Origin: Gymnodinialimonas ceratoperidinii
GTDB lineage: Bacteria > Pseudomonadota > Alphaproteobacteria > Rhodobacterales > Rhodobacteraceae
Direction: 5' to 3'
DNA: 64,000 nucleotides
Assembly: GCF_019297855.1 (NCBI RefSeq)
Contig: NZ_CP079194.1
Coordinates: 1,227,501-1,291,500, forward strand
Positions 1 to 7,654 of the stretch are shown here, one piece after another. The notes under the pieces were generated by a model. It was not told the origin of the DNA and searched no databases. It saw nothing but the letters and a program-made list of their open reading frames with translations. The position numbers and the translations under genes were made by a program. Every line of letters begins with the position of its first letter. The first letter of the stretch is position 1.

Positions 1-389
1 TCGTAGCTTGCAAGCGCCTCCGACTGCACCGCGCGCAGGGTCGGAGAGGCCTCGACCAGATGCAGCTCAACGGCGTCGTGGAACCCCGGCACCGCTCGGG
101 TCGCTCGCAGGACGTCGGCCATCAGGGTGCCGCGACCCGGGCCAAGCTCCACCAGCCGGACCGTGCCGCCGCCCTGATCCATCCACACCTGCGCCAACCA
201 GAGGCCGACCAGCTCTCCAAACATCTGCGAGATTTCAGGGGCGGTGATGAAATCGCCCCGGCGCCCCAAAGGATCACGCGTGGCATAGTAGCCATACTGT
301 GGGTCGTGCAGACACTCGGCCATGTAATCGGCAAGGGTCATCGGCCCCATCCGCGCAATGCGGGCGATCATGCGATCCTTGAGAGACAT
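1..389 (-). CDS. class I SAM-dependent methyltransferase, MidA/NDUFAF7 family (partial, C-terminus beyond window)
   Basis: Reading on the minus strand from the ATG at 389 gives an N-terminus starting MSLKDRMIARIARMGPMTLA, with the family block GDFITAPEISQMFGE at about residues 46-60 and the SAM-binding motif VELGPGRGTLM at about residues 82-92. This matches the COG1565 (MidA/NDUFAF7) family, protein arginine methyltransferase-like proteins linked to respiratory complex I assembly in eukaryotes; the bacterial substrate is not established. Only about the first 129 codons are present because the gene runs off the left edge. Its start lies 2 nt after the lgt stop on the same strand, so the two are probably cotranscribed. 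Confidence 0.92.
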   Translation of the reverse strand, partial: MSLKDRMIARIARMGPMTLADYMAECLHDPQYGYYATRDPLGRRGDFITAPEISQMFGELVGLWLAQVWMDQGGGTVRLVELGPGRGTLMADVLRATRAVPGFHDAVELHLVEASPTLRAVQSEALASY

Positions 390-391
390 CT

Positions 392-1315
392 TCAGCCCCC
401 GATTTCCGCCGTTCTCCGACGCGTGCGCAGGATCAGCCAAAAGCCCACCAGCACCATCGGGATCGTCAGGATCTGGCCCATGGTCAGACCCACGTCGGGC
501 GACAGCGCAAGGGCGAAGCCCACCGGGTTATCCGGGCTGGTGAAATGCTCATCGGGCTGACGGAAGAATTCGACGAAGAACCGCGAAGAGCCGTAGATCA
601 GCAAGAACATCCCGGTGATTGCGCCCGGACGTTTCAGCCACCCGGCCTTGAAGGCGAGCGTCAGGACAACCGCCAGAAGCAGCGCGCCTTCCAGTGCGGC
701 TTCGTAGAGTTGCGACGGATGGCGGGCGCAGACCGTCGCGCCGAGATAGTCCACCAACCCCTCCGGCCCCGTGCAATTCTGCGCTTCTGCGCCGGGGAAT
801 ATGACGGCCCATGGCACGTCCGAGGCGCGGCCCCATAGCTCGGCGTTGACGAAGTTTGCCAATCGACCAAACAGCAGGCCGAAGCCCACGACCATCGCCA
901 TCGCGTCCGAGACCTGTAGCGGTGGCGCCCTGTTGATCCGGCAGAAGATCAGGGCCGCGATGGTGACGCCGATCAACCCGCCGTGGAATGACATGCCCCC
1001 CTGCCAGACTTGCACGATCTGCAGAGGGTTCTCCAAATAATAGCCCGGTCGGTAGAAGAGGACATATCCCAAGCGCCCGCCGATGATCACGCCGAGGACA
1101 ACTGCCGTCAGCAGCCCTTCGACCTTTTGCGGCGGCATCGGTGGGGTGTTGCCGGGCCATAGCTCGGGCCGGGCGCAGGCGCGGACGATGATCCACCAGC
1201 CAATCCCCAACCCCGCCAGATAGGCCAACGCGTACCAGCGCAACGCGAAGGTGAAGCTGCCAAGCTCGATCGAGAACAATTCGGGCGATAGCGGCGGAAA
1301 GGGGATAGCAAACAT
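392..1315 (-). CDS. lgt: phosphatidylglycerol--prolipoprotein diacylglyceryl transferase
   Basis: This 307-residue polytopic inner-membrane protein has the Lgt hallmarks: FHGGLIG at about residues 109-115, the signature GRLANFVNAELWGR (about 151-164), and the C-terminal GSSRFFVEFFRQPDEH. Lgt transfers diacylglycerol from phosphatidylglycerol to the lipobox cysteine of prolipoproteins, the first step of lipoprotein maturation. Length and motif order are normal. The window holds several predicted lipoproteins that would be clients (18449, 39828). It is the first gene of an lgt-MidA unit and diverges from ubiK across 115 bp. Confidence 0.97.
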   Translation of the reverse strand: MFAIPFPPLSPELFSIELGSFTFALRWYALAYLAGLGIGWWIIVRACARPELWPGNTPPMPPQKVEGLLTAVVLGVIIGGRLGYVLFYRPGYYLENPLQIVQVWQGGMSFHGGLIGVTIAALIFCRINRAPPLQVSDAMAMVVGFGLLFGRLANFVNAELWGRASDVPWAVIFPGAEAQNCTGPEGLVDYLGATVCARHPSQLYEAALEGALLLAVVLTLAFKAGWLKRPGAITGMFLLIYGSSRFFVEFFRQPDEHFTSPDNPVGFALALSPDVGLTMGQILTIPMVLVGFWLILRTRRRTAEIGG

Positions 1316-1430
1316 GGCAGAGCCTCGCGGTCACATTTCCCCTTGGGTGCGGGGCTGTTGCGACGTTGTCAACCTTGATACCCTTAGCCTCCGCGCCCAT
1401 ATCAGTCACAACTTAATCAGGAGCCCGCCG

Positions 1431-1691
1431 ATGCAGACCCGTAACAAAGTAATGGATGACCTCAGCAAGCTGATGACCAACGCCATGGGTGTGGCCCAGG
1501 GTGCGAAGGACGAAGCTGAAACCGCGATGAACGGCATGATGGACCGCTGGTTGGCAAACCGGAACCTCGTGACCCGCGAAGAGTTCGACGCTGTCCGCGC
1601 CATGGCGCAGAAGGCGCGTGAAGAGAACGAGGCGCTCAAGGCCCGTCTGGACGCGCTTGAGAAGTCCGAGCCTAAGACTGATACTAAATAG
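1431..1691 (+). CDS. ubiK: ubiquinone biosynthesis accessory factor UbiK (BMFP family)
   Basis: An 86-residue protein starting MQTRNKVMDDLSKLM, with a C-terminal coiled coil (about residues 47-80, LVTREEFDAVRAMAQKAREE onward). This is the layout of the BMFP/UbiK family, a small trimeric helical protein that helps ubiquinone biosynthesis enzymes at the membrane and shows membrane-fusogenic activity in vitro. The frame is open further upstream, but the ATG at 1431 has an AGGAG ribosome site about 7 nt before it and matches the family N-terminus. A strong hairpin terminator follows the gene. Confidence 0.92.
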   Translation: MQTRNKVMDDLSKLMTNAMGVAQGAKDEAETAMNGMMDRWLANRNLVTREEFDAVRAMAQKAREENEALKARLDALEKSEPKTDTK

Positions 1692-1718
1692 ACAGTCTGC
1701 CACCATTATTCCAAGTTT

Positions 1719-1749
1719 AAGCCCGACCATTGCCATGGCCGGGCTTTTT
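1719..1749 (+). terminator. rho-independent terminator after ubiK
   Basis: A perfect AAGCCCG / CGGGCTT stem (1719-1725 with 1740-1746) is followed by a run of T. It lies 27 nt past the ubiK stop and just before the DUF2726 gene start, so it probably insulates the two genes. Confidence 0.85.
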
Positions 1750-1782
1750 CATGACGGGACTCAGCACGCGGGGCTCGGCTTA

Positions 1783-2403
1783 ATGCTTTCTTTTTTAGCG
1801 CAAGTTTCAACCATCGTATTGATCGGCGCGTATGGGTGCATGATAGCCTTCGTTATTGTCGTAAGCACTGTTGCGATGAAACATAAGGAGAAGCTCGCGG
1901 AGGCGGAGCATGCTTTGGCTGAAGAAAAGGCGAAGAATGCCCGGCTGTTCTCCCACGGAGCGGACCTGATTCAACGTGTGGGTTGGCGAAAGCAGCGCCT
2001 GATGAACCGTCCGGAGTACCATCTCTTCCGGGAACTCGAACGCCTCGTCGCGCAAAGCTCCCGTGGTTACAGAGTATTTACGCAAGTGTCCTGCGGAGAA
2101 TTCTTGGAGGTAGCCTATCGGGCCGACCTGAAAGATATCGCGCAAGAAGCCTCGCACTGTCTGAACCGAAAGCGCGTGGATTTTTTGCTGATCGACCGCG
2201 TCGGAAATCCCGTATGCGCGATCGAGTACCAAGGTGACGGGCATTATCAGGGTAGCGCGCACGGCCGCGACCACGCGAAACGGGTAGCTTGCCATGCTGC
2301 TGGTATTCGCTTTCTCGAAGTCGCAGCAGGCGGCCTTACAGCAGGCCAAAGGCGTGACCTGCGCGACCTCCTCGGTCTGAAGGACGCGATCGCTGCCGAG
2401 TAG
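1783..2403 (+). CDS. membrane-anchored DUF2726 (PD-(D/E)XK-like) protein
   Basis: From the ATG at 1783 this gives 206 residues: one N-terminal transmembrane helix (about 5-32), a short charged coiled coil (about 34-58), then a soluble domain with RKRVDFLLIDRVGNPVCAIEYQGDGHY. That motif is the conserved core of DUF2726, a family I place in the PD-(D/E)XK nuclease-like superfamily (D in VDFLLID, E in AIEYQG). Substrate and role are unknown. In-frame starts further upstream would read through the ubiK terminator, so I reject them. It is more A/T-rich than its neighbours and sits between otherwise conserved housekeeping genes, suggesting later insertion. Confidence 0.75.
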   Translation: MLSFLAQVSTIVLIGAYGCMIAFVIVVSTVAMKHKEKLAEAEHALAEEKAKNARLFSHGADLIQRVGWRKQRLMNRPEYHLFRELERLVAQSSRGYRVFTQVSCGEFLEVAYRADLKDIAQEASHCLNRKRVDFLLIDRVGNPVCAIEYQGDGHYQGSAHGRDHAKRVACHAAGIRFLEVAAGGLTAGQRRDLRDLLGLKDAIAAE

Positions 2404-2434
2404 CAGTAACCATTCTAACTCACACGCCCTCCCG

Positions 2435-2508
2435 TTATCCACATAAATCTGTGGATATCTCACCCCCTTGTGGATCGTCTTGACGGTTTCACAATATGTT
2501 GTGGTTAA
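2435..2508. promoter_or_regulatory. cluster of DnaA-box-like motifs in an A/T-richer intergenic region
   Basis: The 299-bp gap between the DUF2726 gene and the YbjN gene holds a perfect DnaA box TTATCCACA (2435-2443) and three inverted near-matches: TGTGGATAT (2450-2458), TGTGGATCG (2469-2477) and TGTGGTTAA (2500-2508). The first two form an inverted pair with a 6-nt spacer. The following roughly 80 bp are visibly A/T-rich for this genome. It could be a replication origin, a DnaA-titrating site or a DnaA-regulated promoter; chance recurrence of TGTGGAT is the null explanation. No gene is supported in the rest of this gap. Confidence 0.4.
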
Positions 2509-2702
2509 TCGCACAATTCACGGTTCGGCATGGTTTCCTCAACAAAAATACTTCTTTACAGCGAGTCCTCGAAGGATCACCATATTTCGTAGGGGTTGAG
2601 GCAGAGCAGCCAAGCCCTAGGAAAGACACCAAGCCGTCGTGGCAAACTTGGGTGCTTACCACCAAGACACGCGATGGCGGCCAACCTGAAGGGTTTGGGG
2701 CT

Positions 2703-3206
2703 ATGTCGCACGCAGAAGAATACGTCGACTTCGATGAGTTGCACCCGATTGATATCGTGGAGACTCTGGCCGCCCACCACGCGTGGGACTTCGACCGGAT
2801 TGCCGACGATCAAATCGCCATGTCGATCGAAGGGCAATGGCGCAGTTACACGATCACCCTCGCTTGGTCCTCGTATGACGAGACACTGCGGATGATCTGT
2901 ACCTTCGATATGGAGCCGCCGGAGGGCACGTTGCCCAAGCTTTACGAGACGCTGAACCTCGTGAACGACCGCTGCTGGGCGGGTGCCTTTACTTATTGGG
3001 CATCTCAAAAGCTCATGGTCTACCGCTACGGCCTCGTTCTGGCAGGCGAGCAATTGGCCTCGGCCGATCAGATCGCCTGCATGGTGGACGCGGCCGTTGC
3101 TGCTTCCGAGCGGTACTATCCGGCCTTCCAACTCGCGCTCTGGTCCGACAGCTCGCCCGAGCAGGCGATGAGCGTCGCGATCTGCGAGACTTTCGGCCGC
3201 GCCTGA
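2703..3206 (+). CDS. YbjN domain-containing protein
   Basis: A 167-residue protein beginning MSHAEEYVDFDELHPIDIVE. It has a type III secretion chaperone-like YbjN fold signature: paired domains with EGQWRSYTITLAW (about 39-51), KLYETLNLVNDRC (about 80-92) and a C-terminal CMVDAAVAASERYYPAFQ helix. YbjN proteins are conserved in alphaproteobacteria but their biochemical role is unsettled. The frame is open to 2496, but the upstream part is not protein-like, so I start at 2703. It precedes proC, an arrangement common in Rhodobacteraceae. Confidence 0.85.
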   Translation: MSHAEEYVDFDELHPIDIVETLAAHHAWDFDRIADDQIAMSIEGQWRSYTITLAWSSYDETLRMICTFDMEPPEGTLPKLYETLNLVNDRCWAGAFTYWASQKLMVYRYGLVLAGEQLASADQIACMVDAAVAASERYYPAFQLALWSDSSPEQAMSVAICETFGRA

Positions 3207-3375
3207 CGGCTAACCTCCGACGACGATCGGCGGCTCAGCGCCCGACCTGTGGCTGTCGGCGCGTAGAAGCAACACTTCCTTTCGCGATGCGCCGCGCCTC
3301 TTTTACTGCGTCCTTCACGCTGTCATTCTGTCGCCATTATCGGCACGTTTTCAGAATGCCTTGGGGGCGAATTCA

Positions 3376-4185
3376 ATGGATATGACGCAGATGAACAGCC
3401 GCGGGCTGGTCTTGCTTGGCTGTGGCAAAATGGGTTCTGCGATGTTGCAGGGGTGGCTTTCGGGAGGATTGTCGCCGGACGCCGTGCACATCATTGATCC
3501 AAACCCGTCGGAATGGCTGCAAGGCACCGGGGTTCATATCAACGAGGATCTGCCTGAAAGCCCTGCGATCCTGATGATCGCGGTCAAGCCGCAGATGATG
3601 CAGGAGGCCCTGCCGCAGGTTGAAAGATTTGGCGGCGGCGACACCCTGATCCTATCGGTCGCGGCGGGAACCACGATCCAGATGTACGAGAAGGCCTTTG
3701 GCGCGGGCACGCGCATCGTGCGCTCCATGCCCAATACGCCCGCTGCCGTCGGCAAGGGCATTACCGCCATCGTCGGCAATGCGGACGCCACCGATGCGGA
3801 TCTCGACATGGCCGAGGATCTTCTGAAGGCGATCGGGCAGGTCGTGCGGCTGACCAGCGAAGGTCAGATCGATGCCGTGACCGGCATTTCCGGCTCGGGC
3901 CCTGCTTACGTCTTCTACATGATCGACACGCTCGCCGCTGCCGCCCGCGCCGAGGGGCTGCCCGCCGACATGGCGATGCAACTGGCCAAGGCGACTGTCG
4001 CAGGCGCCGGGGCGTTGGCCGAACAGGCGGACGAAACACCCGAACAATTGCGCATCAACGTGACTTCCCCGAACGGGACCACGCAGGCTGGACTTGAAGT
4101 GCTGATGGGCGAGGGCGGCCTCGCGCCGCTGATGCGCAAGACGGTCGCCGCAGCGACCCATCGTTCGCGAGAGCTGCGCAAATGA
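3376..4185 (+). CDS. proC: pyrroline-5-carboxylate reductase
   Basis: About 269 residues with an N-terminal Rossmann motif LLGCGKMGSAMLQG and the C-terminal ProC signature VTSPNGTTQAGLEVL. The enzyme reduces 1-pyrroline-5-carboxylate to proline with NAD(P)H, the last step of proline synthesis. ATGs occur at 3376, 3382 and 3391, with a TTG at 3361. A G-rich ribosome site at 3363-3367 best serves 3376. The gene overlaps the next one by 4 nt (ATGA), indicating translational coupling. Confidence 0.96.
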   Translation: MDMTQMNSRGLVLLGCGKMGSAMLQGWLSGGLSPDAVHIIDPNPSEWLQGTGVHINEDLPESPAILMIAVKPQMMQEALPQVERFGGGDTLILSVAAGTTIQMYEKAFGAGTRIVRSMPNTPAAVGKGITAIVGNADATDADLDMAEDLLKAIGQVVRLTSEGQIDAVTGISGSGPAYVFYMIDTLAAAARAEGLPADMAMQLAKATVAGAGALAEQADETPEQLRINVTSPNGTTQAGLEVLMGEGGLAPLMRKTVAAATHRSRELRK

Positions 4186-4520
4186 GCGAGATCAGTTTCG
4201 ACGACTTCATGGCGGTCGACATCCGCGTCGGCACCATCACCCGCGCCGAGGACTTCCCCGAGGCACGCAAACCCGCCATCAAGCTATGGGTCGATTTCGG
4301 GGACGAGATTGGCGAGAAGAAATCCTCGGCCCAGATCACCGCGCATTACTCGCCCGATGCGCTTGTCGGAAAACAGGTTATCGGCGTCGTGAACTTTCCG
4401 CCGCGCCAGATCGGTCCGGTCCGATCCGAGGTCCTGATCCTCGGATTGCACGATGCCGAGGGGGGCGTCGTTCTGGTGCGTCCCGATCATCCCGTCGCCA
4501 ATGGAGAACGTCTTTGCTGA
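4182..4520 (+). CDS. tRNA-binding domain protein (CsaA-like)
   Basis: A 112-residue single OB-fold protein with FMAVDIRVGTITRAEDFPEA at the N-terminus and the block GKQVIGVVNFPPRQIGPVRS. This is the EMAP-II/CsaA tRNA-binding domain, also found at the end of some methionyl- and phenylalanyl-tRNA synthetases. CsaA-type stand-alone proteins bind tRNA and have been proposed as export chaperones; the role here is not known. Length is normal. It overlaps proC by 4 nt and the dehydrogenase gene starts 2 nt after its stop. Confidence 0.93.
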   Translation: MSEISFDDFMAVDIRVGTITRAEDFPEARKPAIKLWVDFGDEIGEKKSSAQITAHYSPDALVGKQVIGVVNFPPRQIGPVRSEVLILGLHDAEGGVVLVRPDHPVANGERLC

Positions 4521-4522
4521 AC

Positions 4523-5464
4523 ATGCTGATTTCGCGCCGCCTGCCGGAAAGTGTCATGGCCGACGCAAAGGCGCGGTTCGATGTGACCTGCCGTGACACG
4601 ACGGAGCCGATGGACCACGGTGAATGCGTGGCGGCGTTGCGCGCGTATGACCTGATCCTGCCCACGCTCGGCGACGCGTTCACTGCCGAGGCCTTCGCCG
4701 AGGTGCCTGAGCCGCGCGCGAAGTTGCTGGCGAATTTCGGCGTCGGCTATAACCACATCGACGTCGCGGCCGCCCGTGCTGCAGGTGTCGAGGTTTCCAA
4801 CACGCCCGGCGCGGTCACGGACGCCACTGCCGACATTGCGATGACCTTGATCCTCATGGCGACACGCCGCGCGGGCGAGGGTGAAAGGCTGGTGCGACAG
4901 GGCGCGTGGGACGGCTGGCACCCGGTCCAGATGCTCGGGATGCATTTCAGCGGCAAGACGGTCTGCGTGATCGGCATGGGGCGGATTGGTCAGGCCATCG
5001 CGAAGCGCTGCCACTTCGGCTTCGGATGCCGCATCATCTACGTGAACCGCTCGGAGAAAACGACGGATTTCCCGGCGGAACAACTGCCGATGGAGGCCGC
5101 CCTGGCGCAGGCAGATGTCGTCGTGCTGGCAACACCGGGGGGCTCGGAGACCCGTCATTTGATCGGCGCGCCTCAGCTGGCCGCGATGCAGGAACACGCG
5201 ATCCTGGTCAACATCTCGCGAGGCGACGTGATTGATGAAGCCGCCCTGATCAAGGCCTTGCAAGAGGCGCAGATCGCGGGCGCAGGGCTTGATGTTTACG
5301 AACAGGAGCCACATGTCCCCGAAGCCCTGCGCGCGATGGAGAATGTGACGCTGCTGCCGCATCTGGGCACTGCGGCGTTGGAAGTGCGCGAAGACATGGG
5401 GCGCATGGCGCTCGACAACGTGATCGCGGTTGCCGAAGGGCGGGCGGCCCCCAACGCGGTCTGA
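4523..5464 (+). CDS. D-2-hydroxyacid dehydrogenase (glyoxylate/hydroxypyruvate reductase type)
   Basis: A 313-residue NAD(P)-dependent D-isomer 2-hydroxyacid dehydrogenase. It has the Rossmann motif VIGMGRIGQAIAKR, the catalytic Arg in NISRGDVIDEAAL, the Glu in GLDVYEQEP and the His in TLLPHLGTA. Closest in feel to glyoxylate/hydroxypyruvate or glycerate dehydrogenases, but substrate cannot be fixed from motifs alone. The longer frame open from 4286 runs antiparallel to common sense through the CsaA-like gene in another phase, so the ATG at 4523 is used; a TTG at 4514 is an alternative. Confidence 0.9.
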   Translation: MLISRRLPESVMADAKARFDVTCRDTTEPMDHGECVAALRAYDLILPTLGDAFTAEAFAEVPEPRAKLLANFGVGYNHIDVAAARAAGVEVSNTPGAVTDATADIAMTLILMATRRAGEGERLVRQGAWDGWHPVQMLGMHFSGKTVCVIGMGRIGQAIAKRCHFGFGCRIIYVNRSEKTTDFPAEQLPMEAALAQADVVVLATPGGSETRHLIGAPQLAAMQEHAILVNISRGDVIDEAALIKALQEAQIAGAGLDVYEQEPHVPEALRAMENVTLLPHLGTAALEVREDMGRMALDNVIAVAEGRAAPNAV

Positions 5465-5540
5465 GCATTCCGGTCGGTGGCGAGGTGCCCGGTGCGGGCA
5501 TTCGGAGAGAGGTTGGAGGAGCTACGGCAGCCACCGAGGC

Positions 5541-6131
5541 CTAGCTCATCGGTGCGTCGCCCACGGCCTCGCGGAAATGACGCCGGCAGAGGCTGATGTA
5601 GCGGTCATTGCCGCCGACCTCGATCTGCGCGCCTTCGGCAACGGCCTCACCCTTTTCATCCACCCGGATCACCATCGTGGCCTTGCGGCCGCAATGGCAG
5701 ATCGTGCGGACCTCGCGCATCTCATCGGCCAGCGCCAGCAGCGCGGCGGAGCCGGGGAACAACTCACCCCGGAAATCCACCCGCAGCCCGTAGGCCATGA
5801 CCGGCACGCCAAGGTCATCCACCGCACGCGCGAGTTGCCAGACCTGATCGCGGGTCATCCATTGCGCCTCGTCCACCAGCACGCAAGCACAGGGGCCCGC
5901 ATCGAGCCGCGCCTTGATCTTGGCGAAGAGATCATCCGATTGCGTATAGGTATCCGCCTCCGCCTCGATCCCGATGCGCGAGCCGATCCGGCCCATTCCC
6001 GCGCGGTCGTCGAAATTCGCGGTCAGCAGATAGGTCTGCATCCCCCGTTCAATGTAGTTATACGACGCCTGCAGCAGCAGGGTCGATTTGCCCGCGTTCA
6101 TGGTGGAGTAGTTGAAGTAAAGCTTGGCCAT
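5541..6131 (-). CDS. tdk: thymidine kinase
   Basis: 196 residues from MAKLYFNYSTMNAGKST, which contains the P-loop (MNAGKST), followed by the VDEAQWMT Walker B region and a zinc-binding C-terminus (TICHCGRKATM and SLCRRHF). This is type II thymidine kinase, which phosphorylates thymidine in the salvage pathway. The frame extends upstream to 6212, but the family N-terminus begins at 6131. It is convergent with the dehydrogenase gene and divergent from the 6224 gene. Confidence 0.96.
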   Translation of the reverse strand: MAKLYFNYSTMNAGKSTLLLQASYNYIERGMQTYLLTANFDDRAGMGRIGSRIGIEAEADTYTQSDDLFAKIKARLDAGPCACVLVDEAQWMTRDQVWQLARAVDDLGVPVMAYGLRVDFRGELFPGSAALLALADEMREVRTICHCGRKATMVIRVDEKGEAVAEGAQIEVGGNDRYISLCRRHFREAVGDAPMS

Positions 6132-6223
6132 GACCTTCATTTGGCTCAAGTCAAACCCGCTGGCAAGACGTTGACGGGTGCCGGGAAAGCGGGTTGTGTA
6201 TGCCGGAGACAAGGGATGACGAG

Positions 6224-6721
6224 ATGAGTGACACCGACAGGATCGCCGACAACATCACGGCGCGCGGATACCTGAAGCGCCATACGGAGCGGTTGATCAA
6301 GGATGTGGGCTATGCCGGGGCCTGCGAGCTGACGGGGCGCTCCAAGGCGACCCTCGGGCGATACTTCTCGGAAGCCGAAGAGCATGCGGACCGGTTCATG
6401 CCGGTCGATGCCGTAGCTGCGCTGGAGGCTGCGTCGAGTTTTCCCCACGTGACCGCCGCCTTGGCAGAGCTGAACGGTGGGCAGATGTCCTACGGCTCGG
6501 ATCGCCGCAACGCGGTGCGGGGCGAGAACAAGGGCAGCGTGAACAACAACGTCATCGCCCTCAGCCAGCGCTTCGCGATCCTGATGGCGGAATACCATCA
6601 ATCGATCGAGGACGGCGTGATCTCGGTCAATGAGACCCGGCGCCTGCTGGAAGAAACGCTGGAATTGCAGAAGGTTCTGGTGGACATGAAGCTGCGGCTG
6701 GAGGCTGACAGCCGAAGGTAG
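6224..6721 (+). CDS. helix-turn-helix protein resembling phage CII/CP76 regulators
   Basis: 165 residues with a predicted N-terminal HTH (YAGACELTGRSKATLGRYFS, about 27-46), a middle helix VDAVAALEAASSFPHVTAAL, and a C-terminal helical region (NETRRLLEETLELQKVL) that looks like an oligomerisation coil. The three-part layout resembles the phage regulatory protein CII (CP76) family, but it stands alone among housekeeping genes with no phage genes nearby, so it is likely a domesticated, chromosomally conserved regulator. Start chosen at the second ATG, which has an AAGGG site upstream; a GTG-like start 10 codons earlier is possible. Target unknown. Confidence 0.7.
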   Translation: MSDTDRIADNITARGYLKRHTERLIKDVGYAGACELTGRSKATLGRYFSEAEEHADRFMPVDAVAALEAASSFPHVTAALAELNGGQMSYGSDRRNAVRGENKGSVNNNVIALSQRFAILMAEYHQSIEDGVISVNETRRLLEETLELQKVLVDMKLRLEADSRR

Positions 6722-6724
6722 ACG

Positions 6725-7645
6725 CTACGCCGACACTGGTGCCTGCAACGTCCGGGACCAATGTTTGTCGAGGGAGAAGGCCCATTCTTCCGGATAGGCC
6801 TCCAAGAGACGCTCCAACTCGCTCACCCAGGCCTGCGTGGCCTCCTGCAAGTCCCCCTCCGGCACGGCGCCGTGACCGAGGATCAGACTGATGCCGTTGC
6901 CCTCCTGCGCCACGACCGCGGGCACCAGGGGCGCGCCAGCCTTGGCGGCGAAGCGGGTGGGCCAGCCACCGAACCCCACGGGCTGACCAAACGCCTCGAC
7001 CCGCACCACGTCACGGGCGCGGTCGACCGGCGCTTCAGGCGCTTTCTGGATCCGGTCCACGGTGCCCACGACGATCTTGCCCGACTTCAAAGCCTTGAGG
7101 ATCTGCCGCGCGACGGCTGCGGGCTCTTCATTGCGCGCATCAAGAAAATCGCCATCCACCTGAGAATAGAGCGCTTTCTGCGCGGCGGCCCGGTTCTCAT
7201 TCCGCGTCAGGCTGACCACCGCCAGAACGTCATAGGACTGCGCAAGGCAGCGTGTCATGGCGAGCGTGGCATGCAGATGCGGCAGGGCGAGGAAAAGCCC
7301 GCCCTGTGCGAGGTAGCTGTCGAGCCTCGCCTTGTCGGGAATCGTCAAGGAGCCGTCGATACTGGCCCCGAAGCCATGGCGGACCTGCTCTGTCCCGTCC
7401 GTCCCGGCGATGAATTTGCGCACGAAGCCGCGAAAGAGCCGGGTGGGCGAGGGGTGATCCGCATGGCGCGCGAGGGCCTGCATCGTTGGCCGCACGAGGT
7501 TGCCCGGCAACACGTAAGCCGTCCACAGGGCTGCGCCGAAGATGCCGTAGGCGGCGCGGCGGACCGGGGCAGGACGGCGCGCGATCCAGCCTGAAACCTT
7601 CTCGTAGGCGGCGAAAGTGCGATCCTTGGTGGCGGCGAACCCCAT
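6725..7645 (-). CDS. LpxL/HtrB-like lysophospholipid acyltransferase family protein
   Basis: 306 residues with the architecture of lipid A/lysophospholipid acyltransferases: a hydrophobic N-terminal segment (RRAAYGIFGAALWTAYVLPG), the LFLALPHLHATLAM region, KIVVGTVDRIQ, and the late block PEEWAFSLDKHW typical of LpxL proteins (EQYQW/FHKRW position). The expected catalytic HX4(D/E) is not obvious: neither His in PHLHATLAM has an acid at the fifth position. It may be a divergent or inactive acyltransferase. It starts 9 nt after the KAS III stop on the same strand, so the two probably act on one lipid. Confidence 0.72.
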   Translation of the reverse strand: MGFAATKDRTFAAYEKVSGWIARRPAPVRRAAYGIFGAALWTAYVLPGNLVRPTMQALARHADHPSPTRLFRGFVRKFIAGTDGTEQVRHGFGASIDGSLTIPDKARLDSYLAQGGLFLALPHLHATLAMTRCLAQSYDVLAVVSLTRNENRAAAQKALYSQVDGDFLDARNEEPAAVARQILKALKSGKIVVGTVDRIQKAPEAPVDRARDVVRVEAFGQPVGFGGWPTRFAAKAGAPLVPAVVAQEGNGISLILGHGAVPEGDLQEATQAWVSELERLLEAYPEEWAFSLDKHWSRTLQAPVSA

Positions 7646-7654
7646 TCTGCCCCC

